Below are positions 32,607-40,710 of a stretch of 58,622 nt of DNA, in pieces (the first letter of the stretch is position 1; every line of letters begins with the position of its first letter). The notes beneath the pieces are model-generated. The model saw only the letters and a program-made list of their open reading frames with translations, was not told where the DNA came from and made no database searches. Made by a program: the position numbers and the translations under genes. Source of the stretch: Acidobacteriaceae bacterium UBA1307 (GTDB lineage: Bacteria; Acidobacteriota; Terriglobia; Terriglobales; Acidobacteriaceae); the NCBI GenBank assembly GCA_002307235.1, contig DBTV01000001.1, positions 1-58,622 of the forward strand. The letters are read 5' to 3'.

Positions 32607-35294
32607 ATGGCTAAAGAGATATGCATCTCAAGCACGCCGCATGAAACACGGCTTGCGATTCTTGAAGACGATCAACTCGCTGAAATCTACTACGAACGCG
32701 AGAATGAATACACACTGGCAGGATCGGTCTATAACGGCCGCGTCACGCGCGTTCTGCCCGGCATGCAGTCGGCCTTTGTCGACATCGGCCTCGAACGGGA
32801 CGCATTTCTGTATGTCACAGACTTCATGGAGCTTGATGACAACGACGAGACCGACGAGCTTGAAAAGGCCGTCGCCACCGGCGCCAATCAGCCCCCGCGT
32901 GAGGTGCACCACACCGAGCAGCAGCCCGCAGCAGAACGGCCCACGCGCCGCGAAGGCCGCCGCGAACGCCGCGCCGAGCGCACCGTTGAAGCCCAGGCAG
33001 CGCCGAAGGCCGTCGAAATAGAAGCCGTTGCGGCTCCGGTTCCAACGCCTGCCCCCGTCGTCGCACCTGCGGAAGATTCTGAAGAACTGCTCGCCTCCGG
33101 TGGCCGCCGCTGGCGTGGTCGCCGCCGCCGCGGTCGTCGCGGCGTTGCTTCCCTTGAGCCGCGCCCGGCGGCACCCGCCGAGGCCGTGGAAGAAGCCGCC
33201 GTTCCCGCCCCTCGCGCCTTCGTCGAAGAGGTCGAGGAGCTTGATGAAGAAGAGTTCACCCCCACGATGCACGCCGCTGCCGTGGTGATCGACGACGAGC
33301 CTGAGCCCGTCGCCGCCGAACCCGCCCCGCGCGCACCCCGCTCCGAGCGCAAGCCGCGCCATGAGCGTGGAGGCCGTCGCGAGCGTGCCCCCCGCGCAGA
33401 ACGCGAAGCCCGCAGCGAGCGCGAACCGCGCGGCGAACGCGAGCCCCGCTCCGAGCGCGCGCCCGAGCCCTTTGTTTTGCCCGGCGAGCAACTGACCAAG
33501 TACGGCGGCGCACCGGCAGAGATTGCCGCCAAGCCCGCCGCGGCCGCTCCAACCATGGGCCTGCCCGGCTTCAAGCCCGCCACGCTGATCGAATCACCAA
33601 TCCAGTGGGACGGATCGGGAATTCTGCCCGGCGAATCGCTCTCGAAGCACCGCAAGAGCGCCGAAGAGCCCTCGGCCTCGCACAACATCGATCCGGTTCC
33701 TCCCTCCGGCTTCCGCCTCTTCGGCTTCGGCAAGAAGAAGGACGAGAAGCCCACCCCGGCCGAGGAAGAGCTGATCGAGGAAGAGTTCCAGGCCACGCCG
33801 CAGAGCCGTCGTCCGGCCAAGGCTGACAAGCGCAACGATTCCGAGTACGACTTTGAAGAACAGACGCTGCCCGTCCGCATGCGCGGCGAGCTTGGCGAAC
33901 AGCTCAGCGATGCCCGCCAGGAGAGCCGTCGCAGCAACGACGACACCGACGAGGCAACGCCGGCAGCCGGCGGCCAGCGCCGCGAGCGTGGCGGCCGTGG
34001 CCGTCGTGGCCGCAGCAACAACGCGCAGCCCCAGTCCGGCAGCGGCCCGCGCCGTGGCCCCTCGCGCCGCTCCATGCAGACCACCGATCTTCCGGTGATC
34101 TCTGACCTGCTCAAGCCGGGCCAGGAGATTCTGGTCCAGATCGCCAAGGAACCGATCGCCAAGAAGGGCGCGCGCATCACCTCGCACATCGCCCTGCCCG
34201 GCCGCTTCCTGGTCTTCATGCCGACCGTTTCGCACGTCGGCGTCAGCCGCAAGATCGAGAGCGACGAAGAGCGTCACCGCCTCAAGAAGATTCTGGTGCA
34301 CGAGCGTGGCGAGGCCACCGGAGGCTTCATCGTCCGCACCGCCGCCGAAGGCGCTTCGGAAGAGGAACTCCGCGCCGATCTCCGCTTCCTGATGAACCTG
34401 TGGAACGAGATCAAGCATCGCTCGGACAACTCGAAGTCGCCCGCGTTGATCTATCACGATCTGTCGCTGATCGAGCGCATTCTGCGCGATCAGGTCAGCT
34501 CGAACTTCGCCAACATCTGGGTCGACTCCGAGGCCAACTACGAGCGCATCGTGCGCTTCCTGAACCGCTTCTCGCCCGATCTGGTGCGCCGCGTCAAGCT
34601 CTACATCAAAGAGACGCCGATGTTCGAGCATTTCGGCATCGAGGATGAGATCTCGAAGGCTCTGCGCTCGAAGGTCTGGCTCAAGAGCGGCGGCTCGATC
34701 GTCATCAACCAGACCGAAGCGCTGGTGGCCATCGACATCAACACCGGCAAGTACGTCGGCAAGTCGGCCCGGCTCGAAGACACCATCGTCAAGACCAATC
34801 TTGACGCGGTGCCGGAGATCGTTCGCCAGATTCGCCTGCGCGACCTGGGCGGCATCATCATCATCGACTTCATCGACATGGACGAGCGCAAGAATCGCTT
34901 CCGCGTCATGGCCGCGCTTGAAGAGGCGCTCAAGAATGATCGCGCGCCCACCAAGGTTCTGCAGTTCAACGACTTTGGTCTGGTCGCCATCACGCGCAAG
35001 CGCGTCAAGCAGTCGCTCGAGCGCACGCTGTCGGTACCCTGCCCCACCTGCCAGGCCACCGGCATGGTCAAGAGCCCGACGACGGTCTGCAACGAGATCT
35101 ACGTTGAGATGCGTAAGATGAAGAAGCACTTCGAGGCCGACGACATCATGCTGCGCGTGCATCCGGAGACCGTCAAGGTGCTCAAGAGCGGCACGGCCAA
35201 CTGGCTCAGCGAGTTTGAAGAGCTGACCGGCAAGAACGTTCTGGTCAAGAGCGATGTGACGCTGCACCCGGAACAGTTCGACGTGCAGGGATAA
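32607..35294 (+). CDS. rng: Ribonuclease E/G with S1 domain split by a long disordered insert
   Basis: The N-terminus (1-75) carries the first S1 strands (GSVYNGRVTRVLPGMQSAFVDIGLERDAFLYVTDF). Homology resumes near residue 490 with LPVISDLLKPGQEILVQIAK and runs through the catalytic domain to the end. DxDxN-type catalytic acids lie in ALVAIDINTGKY and IIDFIDMDE, the zinc-link cysteines in CPTCQATG. RNase E/G cleaves single-stranded RNA in rRNA maturation and mRNA decay. The insert of about 415 residues (76-490) is rich in Ala, Pro, Glu and Arg, with GRRWRGRRRRGRRG and repeated SERxPRxER blocks that could bind RNA or partners. The size of 895 residues recalls RNase E, but the extra part lies inside S1, not at the C-terminus. 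Confidence 0.93.
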   Translation: MAKEICISSTPHETRLAILEDDQLAEIYYERENEYTLAGSVYNGRVTRVLPGMQSAFVDIGLERDAFLYVTDFMELDDNDETDELEKAVATGANQPPREVHHTEQQPAAERPTRREGRRERRAERTVEAQAAPKAVEIEAVAAPVPTPAPVVAPAEDSEELLASGGRRWRGRRRRGRRGVASLEPRPAAPAEAVEEAAVPAPRAFVEEVEELDEEEFTPTMHAAAVVIDDEPEPVAAEPAPRAPRSERKPRHERGGRRERAPRAEREARSEREPRGEREPRSERAPEPFVLPGEQLTKYGGAPAEIAAKPAAAAPTMGLPGFKPATLIESPIQWDGSGILPGESLSKHRKSAEEPSASHNIDPVPPSGFRLFGFGKKKDEKPTPAEEELIEEEFQATPQSRRPAKADKRNDSEYDFEEQTLPVRMRGELGEQLSDARQESRRSNDDTDEATPAAGGQRRERGGRGRRGRSNNAQPQSGSGPRRGPSRRSMQTTDLPVISDLLKPGQEILVQIAKEPIAKKGARITSHIALPGRFLVFMPTVSHVGVSRKIESDEERHRLKKILVHERGEATGGFIVRTAAEGASEEELRADLRFLMNLWNEIKHRSDNSKSPALIYHDLSLIERILRDQVSSNFANIWVDSEANYERIVRFLNRFSPDLVRRVKLYIKETPMFEHFGIEDEISKALRSKVWLKSGGSIVINQTEALVAIDINTGKYVGKSARLEDTIVKTNLDAVPEIVRQIRLRDLGGIIIIDFIDMDERKNRFRVMAALEEALKNDRAPTKVLQFNDFGLVAITRKRVKQSLERTLSVPCPTCQATGMVKSPTTVCNEIYVEMRKMKKHFEADDIMLRVHPETVKVLKSGTANWLSEFEELTGKNVLVKSDVTLHPEQFDVQG

Positions 35295-35314
35295 GCGAAC
35301 CACGCACCAACAGG

Positions 35315-35350
35315 AAAAGGCCGGAGCCATGCGCTCCGGCCTTTTTCGTG
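35315..35350. terminator. Terminator after rng
   Basis: A 13-bp stem (35315-35327 with 35333-35345) around CATGC, ending in a T run on the plus strand and with AAAA on the other side. It separates rng from the convergent GGDEF-EAL gene. Confidence 0.9.
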
Positions 35351-35364
35351 TTGCAAGCAACAAA

Positions 35365-37311
35365 CTACGCGGCGTCGCCCTTGCGCACCAGCAACGCGGC
35401 CTGTTCGGCCTTCAGCGGATGGCTGTACAAATATCCCTGCGCCGCATCGCAGCCCAGATCGCTGATGCGCTGCGCCTGTTCGCGCGTTTCAACGCCCTCG
35501 GCCGAAATCGACAGATGCAGCGTGCGACCCAGTGCGGCGATGGTTTCAACAATAGCCGCAGCCTTGTGGTCGTGCTCGGACTCCTCGACAAACGAGCGAT
35601 CGATCTTGACCTGATCGAAGGGAAATTTCCAGAGATATTTGAGGCTCGAGTAACCGGTGCCGAAGTCGTCGAGCACAATGGAGACGCCCAGTTTTTTCAA
35701 CCGCGTCAACTGGTCGAGCACCGCATCGGTATTTTCGATCCACAGGCTTTCGGTGATCTCGAGCTCAAGCCGCCCGGCGGCAAGCCCTGAGAGCTTCAAC
35801 GCATTCTGCACAATGCTGGCAATATCGCCCTGCCGAAACTGCACCGCGGAAAGATTGACGGCGATCCGCACCGGCCTGCTCCAGCTCGCCGCCTCCACGC
35901 AGGCCGTATGCAACACCCACGCACCCAGCTCCGGCATCAGGCCACACTCCTCGGCCACGGCGATAAACTCGCTTGGCTTGCGCTCGGGCCAACCCTCGGG
36001 CCAGCGCAACAAGGCCTCAAAGCCTGCAATCGAACCATCTTTGGTATGCACAATCGGCTGATACACCAGATGGAAGAGATGCTGTTCGATCGCTTTTTTC
36101 AGATCGAGTTCAATGCGCCGCCGTTCACGCAGTTTCTCTTCCATGCCTTTTTGGAAGTAACAGGCCTTCGCGCGACCGGCGGCCTTCGCGCGGTAGAGAG
36201 CCGCATCGGCACAGGAGAGCAGAGCATCCCACTCCTGTGCGTCGGCCGGCGCCATCGCCACGCCGATGCTCGACGCGCAGGTAATCTTGATGCCGCTGAT
36301 CTCGTAGGGATCTTTCAACGCCTCCAGCAGCCGTTCCGTCAGAGCCTGCACACCCGCTGGCTGCGAGACGCCGACCTGCAACACGATAAATTCGTCTCCG
36401 CCCAGCCGCGCCACCATGTCCTCTTCGCGAATTGCCGAGCGAATCCGCTGCGCGAACTTCTTGAGCAGCTCATCGCCGGCCGCATGTCCGTAGTCGTCGT
36501 TGATGTTCTTGAAGTGATCAAGATCGAGCATCAGCACGGCCACCGAAGACTGGTTGCGCCGCGACAGAGCCAGCGCCGCAAGCGCCTGTTCGCGCAGCCG
36601 CGCGCGTGTCAACACTCCGGTCAGTGAATCGTGTCCGGCCAGATATTCCGCGCGCTCCTGCGCCGCCCGATGCGCCTGCATCTTGCGATAGACAAGAAAA
36701 ACCGGAATGACGCCGGCCAGAAGAACCGTTACGCCAGCCACCACCTCACAGGCCAAGAAGGCACGTCCCAAGGTTTCCCGATGCCGGTTCAAATCGACAT
36801 AGACCTCCATGACACCCGCGACCTTTCCCTGCGTTCTCACCGGCAAAAAGACACAGGCAAAGTAGCGCGGATCCGTCACCAGCATTGCGTTCTTGAGATG
36901 CGTGCATGGCTGACCTGCCAGAATATGCTGTGCACCCAGCGCACCACACTGATCGATCAACGTTTGCGGGTGATCGAGCCCTGGAGAGCGCTCGATAAAA
37001 TAACTCTGCCGCTGCTGCAGATCCCAGAAACGAACCCGAAAGACACTGCCGCTATTGACCGCCTGCCACAGAAGTTTTTTGGTCTCTACCGATACCGAGG
37101 CTCCCTGGGCAATCGCGGCCAGCTCTGAGGCATTTTCGAGCAGATTTTCCTGCCAGGCCAGGGCGATGGCCTCCGCATCAAAGCGCAGGACCCTACTGAA
37201 GGCTACCCGATCCACCTCAATGCCCACCGAGGCAAACAGCAGCACGCTCACGGCCAAGGCCCCAATCTTGATCCAGTCCGTCGTGGCCCCAGAGAAGAAA
37301 CGAATATTCAA
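35365..37311 (-). CDS. Membrane GGDEF-EAL protein (c-di-GMP synthesis/breakdown)
   Basis: The 648-residue product has two membrane helices (about 15-32 and 187-209) bracketing a periplasmic sensor region, a GGDEF domain (about 225-385; ARLGGDEFIVL at 301-311) and an EAL domain (about 400-640; GFEALLRW, LDDFGTGYSSL, VKIDRSFV, ISAEGVET). The GGDEF motif is intact and the RxxD inhibitory site (REED, five residues upstream) is present; the EAL catalytic motifs are complete. Both activities could be real, and sequence cannot tell which dominates. The sensor domain is not one I recognise. The gene stands alone, with terminator hairpins on both sides. Confidence 0.93.
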   Translation of the reverse strand: MNIRFFSGATTDWIKIGALAVSVLLFASVGIEVDRVAFSRVLRFDAEAIALAWQENLLENASELAAIAQGASVSVETKKLLWQAVNSGSVFRVRFWDLQQRQSYFIERSPGLDHPQTLIDQCGALGAQHILAGQPCTHLKNAMLVTDPRYFACVFLPVRTQGKVAGVMEVYVDLNRHRETLGRAFLACEVVAGVTVLLAGVIPVFLVYRKMQAHRAAQERAEYLAGHDSLTGVLTRARLREQALAALALSRRNQSSVAVLMLDLDHFKNINDDYGHAAGDELLKKFAQRIRSAIREEDMVARLGGDEFIVLQVGVSQPAGVQALTERLLEALKDPYEISGIKITCASSIGVAMAPADAQEWDALLSCADAALYRAKAAGRAKACYFQKGMEEKLRERRRIELDLKKAIEQHLFHLVYQPIVHTKDGSIAGFEALLRWPEGWPERKPSEFIAVAEECGLMPELGAWVLHTACVEAASWSRPVRIAVNLSAVQFRQGDIASIVQNALKLSGLAAGRLELEITESLWIENTDAVLDQLTRLKKLGVSIVLDDFGTGYSSLKYLWKFPFDQVKIDRSFVEESEHDHKAAAIVETIAALGRTLHLSISAEGVETREQAQRISDLGCDAAQGYLYSHPLKAEQAALLVRKGDAA

Positions 37312-37393
37312 GGCATCCTCACAGGCGCTTTTTTTAAAGCTCTGACAAGCGCCCCGGGTGTTTATCGGCCAGGGAAAGGGTTTATTTATCAGT

Positions 37394-37421
37394 TACCCCT
37401 ACAAATTTACCCTTTGGGGTA
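37394..37421. promoter_or_regulatory. Operator-like inverted repeat upstream of the outer-membrane protein gene
   Basis: In the 236-base gap between the divergent GGDEF-EAL and outer-membrane genes, TACCCC (37394-37399) and GGGGTA (37416-37421) form an inverted repeat, with an internal TTTACCC direct copy of the half-site. It could be a regulator binding site. I see no clear promoter. Confidence 0.3.
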
Positions 37422-37547
37422 GAAGCCCTCGCGCGATGCCCCCTGGTTGCGCAACCTTCGCTGAAAATCGGTGTCTAAGTGACTGTCGGGCGCCTTCGAT
37501 GATGCCCGGCAATGTACAGAGAACAAAGATCGATTGAGGTATACGCC

Positions 37548-38402
37548 ATGTTTACCACGCGTAGGAAGTCTTTTGTACGGTGTGCCAGTTTCGTTTTCGC
37601 GGCGGCGGTTGCAGTCACTTGCGCCTCCGCTCAGTCTGCCTCCGAGCCAGCTTCGACTGCCGAGTCAAGCTCCTCGCTCGTGGCCGATCTCGCCTATCCC
37701 TCGGCTCCCACGCCGATGGGCGCGGCCGACCCTGCGCCGAACTCCGCGCGGTCGAATCGCTATGCCACCCGGAACGGCTGGAAGCAGAAGATTGCCAGCA
37801 ATTATGCTCTCGAGTTTGGTGGCGGCTTCAACGCGCCGACCAGCGACTCGACCCCCTACATCAGCTGGGGCGGCAACTTCACCGTGGGCGCCGGTTACAA
37901 CTTCACGCCGCGGCTTGCCCTGATGGCCGAGTATCAGTTCATCGATGCGAAGCTGCCCGGGCACATCATTGCCGATGCCGGTGCCGACGGCGGCAACGCG
38001 CACATCTGGTCGTTCACGCTGAATCCGGTCGTCAGCCTCTTCCCCAAGGCCAAAAATGACGTCTACATCACCGGCGGCGGCGGCTTCTACCGCAAGATGA
38101 CCAACTTCACGCTGCCCGAAGACGGCATCTACTGCGATTACTACTACGGCTGCTACAACTACACGAGCAACGTGGTTGCCGGCCACTTTTCCTCGAACCA
38201 GGGTGGCGTCAACATCGGCATGGGCTATCAGCGCCGTCTGGCTGGCGCCTATCGCGACAGCCGCATGAAGCTGTTTGCCGAAGCACGCTACCTGCACGTC
38301 TTTACCCCAGCGATGACGGTGCAACCGGCCGAGTACCTTTACCCGGTCAGCGTCGGTGAAGGCACCACCATCATCCCTGTCACCTTCGGTGTTCGCTGGT
38401 AA
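37548..38402 (+). CDS. Outer-membrane beta-barrel protein
   Basis: The 284-residue product starts with a signal peptide (MFTTRRKSFVRCASFVFAAA, cleavage after ASA) and then alternates amphipathic strands, for example NYALEFGGGFNAPTSDS, FTVGAGYNFTPRLALMAEYQF and GVNIGMGYQRRL. It ends VITVTFGVRW-like (IIPVTFGVRW), with the terminal aromatic residue typical of barrels recognised by BamA. A Tyr/Cys-rich loop (YCDYYYGCYNY) is unusual and could form a disulfide outside the cell. The function (OmpA/porin-like or adhesin) is unknown. GAGG 9 bases before ATG 37548 decides this start over 37512. Confidence 0.8.
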   Translation: MFTTRRKSFVRCASFVFAAAVAVTCASAQSASEPASTAESSSSLVADLAYPSAPTPMGAADPAPNSARSNRYATRNGWKQKIASNYALEFGGGFNAPTSDSTPYISWGGNFTVGAGYNFTPRLALMAEYQFIDAKLPGHIIADAGADGGNAHIWSFTLNPVVSLFPKAKNDVYITGGGGFYRKMTNFTLPEDGIYCDYYYGCYNYTSNVVAGHFSSNQGGVNIGMGYQRRLAGAYRDSRMKLFAEARYLHVFTPAMTVQPAEYLYPVSVGEGTTIIPVTFGVRW

Positions 38403-38439
38403 TCCCTGCACAACGGCTCCGCGGCTTCCCCGCCCGGTC

Positions 38440-38485
38440 AAAAGAAAACCCCCTCGCGCAGAAATGCACGAGGGGTTTTCTTTTT
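38440..38485. terminator. Bidirectional terminator after the outer-membrane protein gene
   Basis: A 16-bp stem with one bulged C (38440-38456 with 38469-38484) is framed by A and T runs, between the convergent outer-membrane and hypothetical membrane genes. Confidence 0.85.
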
Positions 38486-38506
38486 GCGGAACGACACCGC
38501 TTCCGT

Positions 38507-38896
38507 CTATAAAATTCCCAGAACACGCAGCCGCAGCAAACCTCCGGCCAGCACACCGAGCGGCGTCACCACCACCAGCGCCAGCGCATAAGCGATGGGC
38601 AGTTTACCGCGCGCCTGCATCGCACTCACCGCGGCCAGCACCAGCACGATAACGCCCAGCGCCAGCACATGCTGCATGGGCGCGTGCGCCGCGATCCAGG
38701 CCGTCGTGTATCCACCCGCTGCCGCCGCCAGAAACGAGGCCGCGAGATTTACGAAGATCGCGTTGCCAACGAGCTTCTTCGCCTGATCGGACCACTCCGG
38801 CACCCGGCGCCGCAGCCATGCGTCAAGCAGCGCGATCAACGCCGCCGAGACCGCCAGCCCCGCCGCCAGAGCAAGAAAGGCGCGCAGCACTACCAT
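38507..38896 (-). CDS. Small integral membrane protein of unknown function
   Basis: The 129-residue product has four hydrophobic segments: about 5-25 (FLALAAGLAVSAALIALL), 45-68, 75-92 (HVLALGVIVLVLAAVSAM) and 102-125. It carries positively charged loops (LRRRVPEWSDQAKKL). I recognise no family. The start overlaps the stop of the preceding hypothetical gene by 7 bases, so the two form a coupled pair. Confidence 0.65.
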   Translation of the reverse strand: MVVLRAFLALAAGLAVSAALIALLDAWLRRRVPEWSDQAKKLVGNAIFVNLAASFLAAAAGGYTTAWIAAHAPMQHVLALGVIVLVLAAVSAMQARGKLPIAYALALVVVTPLGVLAGGLLRLRVLGIL

Positions 38897-39255
38897 GGCC
38901 GTGGCTCTTCAGTCGGCGTGCCCACCTCGCCGCGCTCGATGCGATCCAGAAAGGCGCGCGCCAGCTTGCGTTCGCCCGGGTGATACTCGCCGTGCATCGT
39001 GCACAGATCGAGAAACTCGTCGCAAAGCGCGAAGCGATCCTCATTCTGTGCAAAGACGCCTTGCAGAGCCCCTGCCAGCTCGCGCAACCGCTCGGCCGCC
39101 ACCCACTCCGTCTCGCCCTCTTCAAGCTGCACCGGCGCGCTAAAGAGTCCGCGTCGGCCTTGCAGAGCCTCTTCGAGACAACCAACGAGTTGCGCGCGGA
39201 AGATTTCGGCCAGCGCCTCCATCTGACTCAGCGGATGTTTCTGTTCTTCGTCCAT
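38890..39255 (-). CDS. Hypothetical soluble protein
   Basis: The 121-residue acidic protein begins MDEEQKHPLSQMEALAEIFR and is predicted helical; it contains two cysteines near FALCDEFLDLCTMHGEYHP and no signal or membrane segment. I recognise no family. AAGGAG upstream supports ATG 39255 against a longer frame to 39312. It overlaps the membrane-protein gene by 7 bases. Confidence 0.6.
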   Translation of the reverse strand: MDEEQKHPLSQMEALAEIFRAQLVGCLEEALQGRRGLFSAPVQLEEGETEWVAAERLRELAGALQGVFAQNEDRFALCDEFLDLCTMHGEYHPGERKLARAFLDRIERGEVGTPTEEPRPW

Positions 39256-39312
39256 GCCGTACTCCTTTGGCGAACGAGCCACGCACACGCGCGGCCCGCC
39301 TGCCTGCACCAC

Positions 39313-40650
39313 TTACTTCTTCATCGCCGCTTCAATCTCTTCGGCCGTATGCGGCAGGGCCGCGTCCAGATCGATCAGCTTGCCGTCTTCGCCCACCAGA
39401 AAGTCGCACTCCAAACGTACGCCGATCTTCTCCTCGGGGATATACACGCCCGGCTCGATGGTGAAGATCATTCCCGGCTTGAGCACGGCCGGGTAGCCCG
39501 ACGGATCGTGAACATCAATGCCCATCATGTGGCCGAGACCGTGCAGCCAATATTTGCCGAGCGACGCGCCGTGCAGGTCTTTGCCGTGTGTGTTGATGTA
39601 GTTGTAGGCCGCCGTGTCGAGCGAGTTCTGATCCGTGCGGTCACGGTCGTTGATCGTCGACTTGCCCACGACGAAGGCTTCGATCGCCGCCCGCTGTGCG
39701 CCGAGCACGACGTTGTAGATCTCACGCTGCCGCGCGGTGAAGTGGCCATCGGCCGGGACCGTGCGCGTAATGTCAGCCGCGTACATCGAGTACTCGCAGG
39801 CCGCGTCCACCGTCACCAGATCGCCCGCGTCGATGGTCTTCGCGTTCTCGGCATAATGCAGAATCGTCGAGTTGATGCCCGAGCCAACAATGGGAGAATA
39901 GCTCGGCCGCTCGCAGCCATGCTCGGCCCAGACCGCGCCCATCTTTCCGGCCACGGCCAGTTCGGTCGCACCCGGCTTGACGGCACGCATCATCGCGCGT
40001 TGCGCGGCCATCGAGGCCTCGCTCGCCTTTTTCACCAGCTCCGCCTCGGCAGCATCTTTCACCACGCGCTGGGCCGCTACCGGAGCGGTCACATCGTGTG
40101 TGTGCGGCGCGGCATCCATCGCCAGCGTCGTCGCTACAAAACCCATCAGCGACTTGGCCTGCGGGGCCGAGGGCTGTGTCCAGACGCGCCACGTCAGGCC
40201 ACGATCGGCCGCGATCAACTGATTCAGCACTACCGGCAACTCGGCCATCGAACGCACCTCGTCGAAGCCGGTCTTCGCCGCGACCTGCGGCGTTGCCTCG
40301 TCCATCTTTTCGCCGGTGTACTTTTCCATGCGCAGATTGCGCGTGGGCAAAAAGAGAATGTCGCGCGCCACGCGGCCGGTCTTGGCATCGGCCGCCACTT
40401 CAAGCAGCGCCGCACCCGGCTCCGTCCAGCCCGTCAGATAGAAGAAGTCCGAGTCCTGCCGGTAGGCCATGAAGTCGAGCAGCGGTTCCTCGGCCGCAAA
40501 CAACACGGCCACGCCGCCATCAATCCTGGCAGCCAACGCTGCGCGGCGCGCGTGATAAACGCTGACAGGTTGCTTCTCAAAGGCTCGCGCAGCAGGCGCG
40601 GCCAGGGCGACAATCGACAGACAAGCGGCAACAATCCGGAAGAGTTTCAT
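39313..40650 (-). CDS. Secreted Xaa-Pro aminopeptidase (peptidase M24B)
   Basis: The 445-residue product has a signal peptide (MKLFRIVAACLSIVALAAPA, cleavage after ARA), an N-terminal creatinase-like domain (about 25-170) and an M24 pita-bread domain. The five metal ligands are visible in order: Asp in LVTVDAACEY, Asp in AADITRTVPA, His in GLGHMMGIDVHD, Glu in FTIEPGVYI and Glu in RLECDFLV. It should remove N-terminal residues preceding proline, here in the periplasm or outside the cell. E. coli PepP lacks a signal peptide. ATG 40650 is preferred over 40671 because it gives a clean signal sequence. Confidence 0.9.
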   Translation of the reverse strand: MKLFRIVAACLSIVALAAPAARAFEKQPVSVYHARRAALAARIDGGVAVLFAAEEPLLDFMAYRQDSDFFYLTGWTEPGAALLEVAADAKTGRVARDILFLPTRNLRMEKYTGEKMDEATPQVAAKTGFDEVRSMAELPVVLNQLIAADRGLTWRVWTQPSAPQAKSLMGFVATTLAMDAAPHTHDVTAPVAAQRVVKDAAEAELVKKASEASMAAQRAMMRAVKPGATELAVAGKMGAVWAEHGCERPSYSPIVGSGINSTILHYAENAKTIDAGDLVTVDAACEYSMYAADITRTVPADGHFTARQREIYNVVLGAQRAAIEAFVVGKSTINDRDRTDQNSLDTAAYNYINTHGKDLHGASLGKYWLHGLGHMMGIDVHDPSGYPAVLKPGMIFTIEPGVYIPEEKIGVRLECDFLVGEDGKLIDLDAALPHTAEEIEAAMKK

Positions 40651-40710
40651 TCCGCTATTGTCCAGCCTCACCCGGCCCGGCGCAAAACAGGCCGCGCGCG
40701 CAATGCAGGA

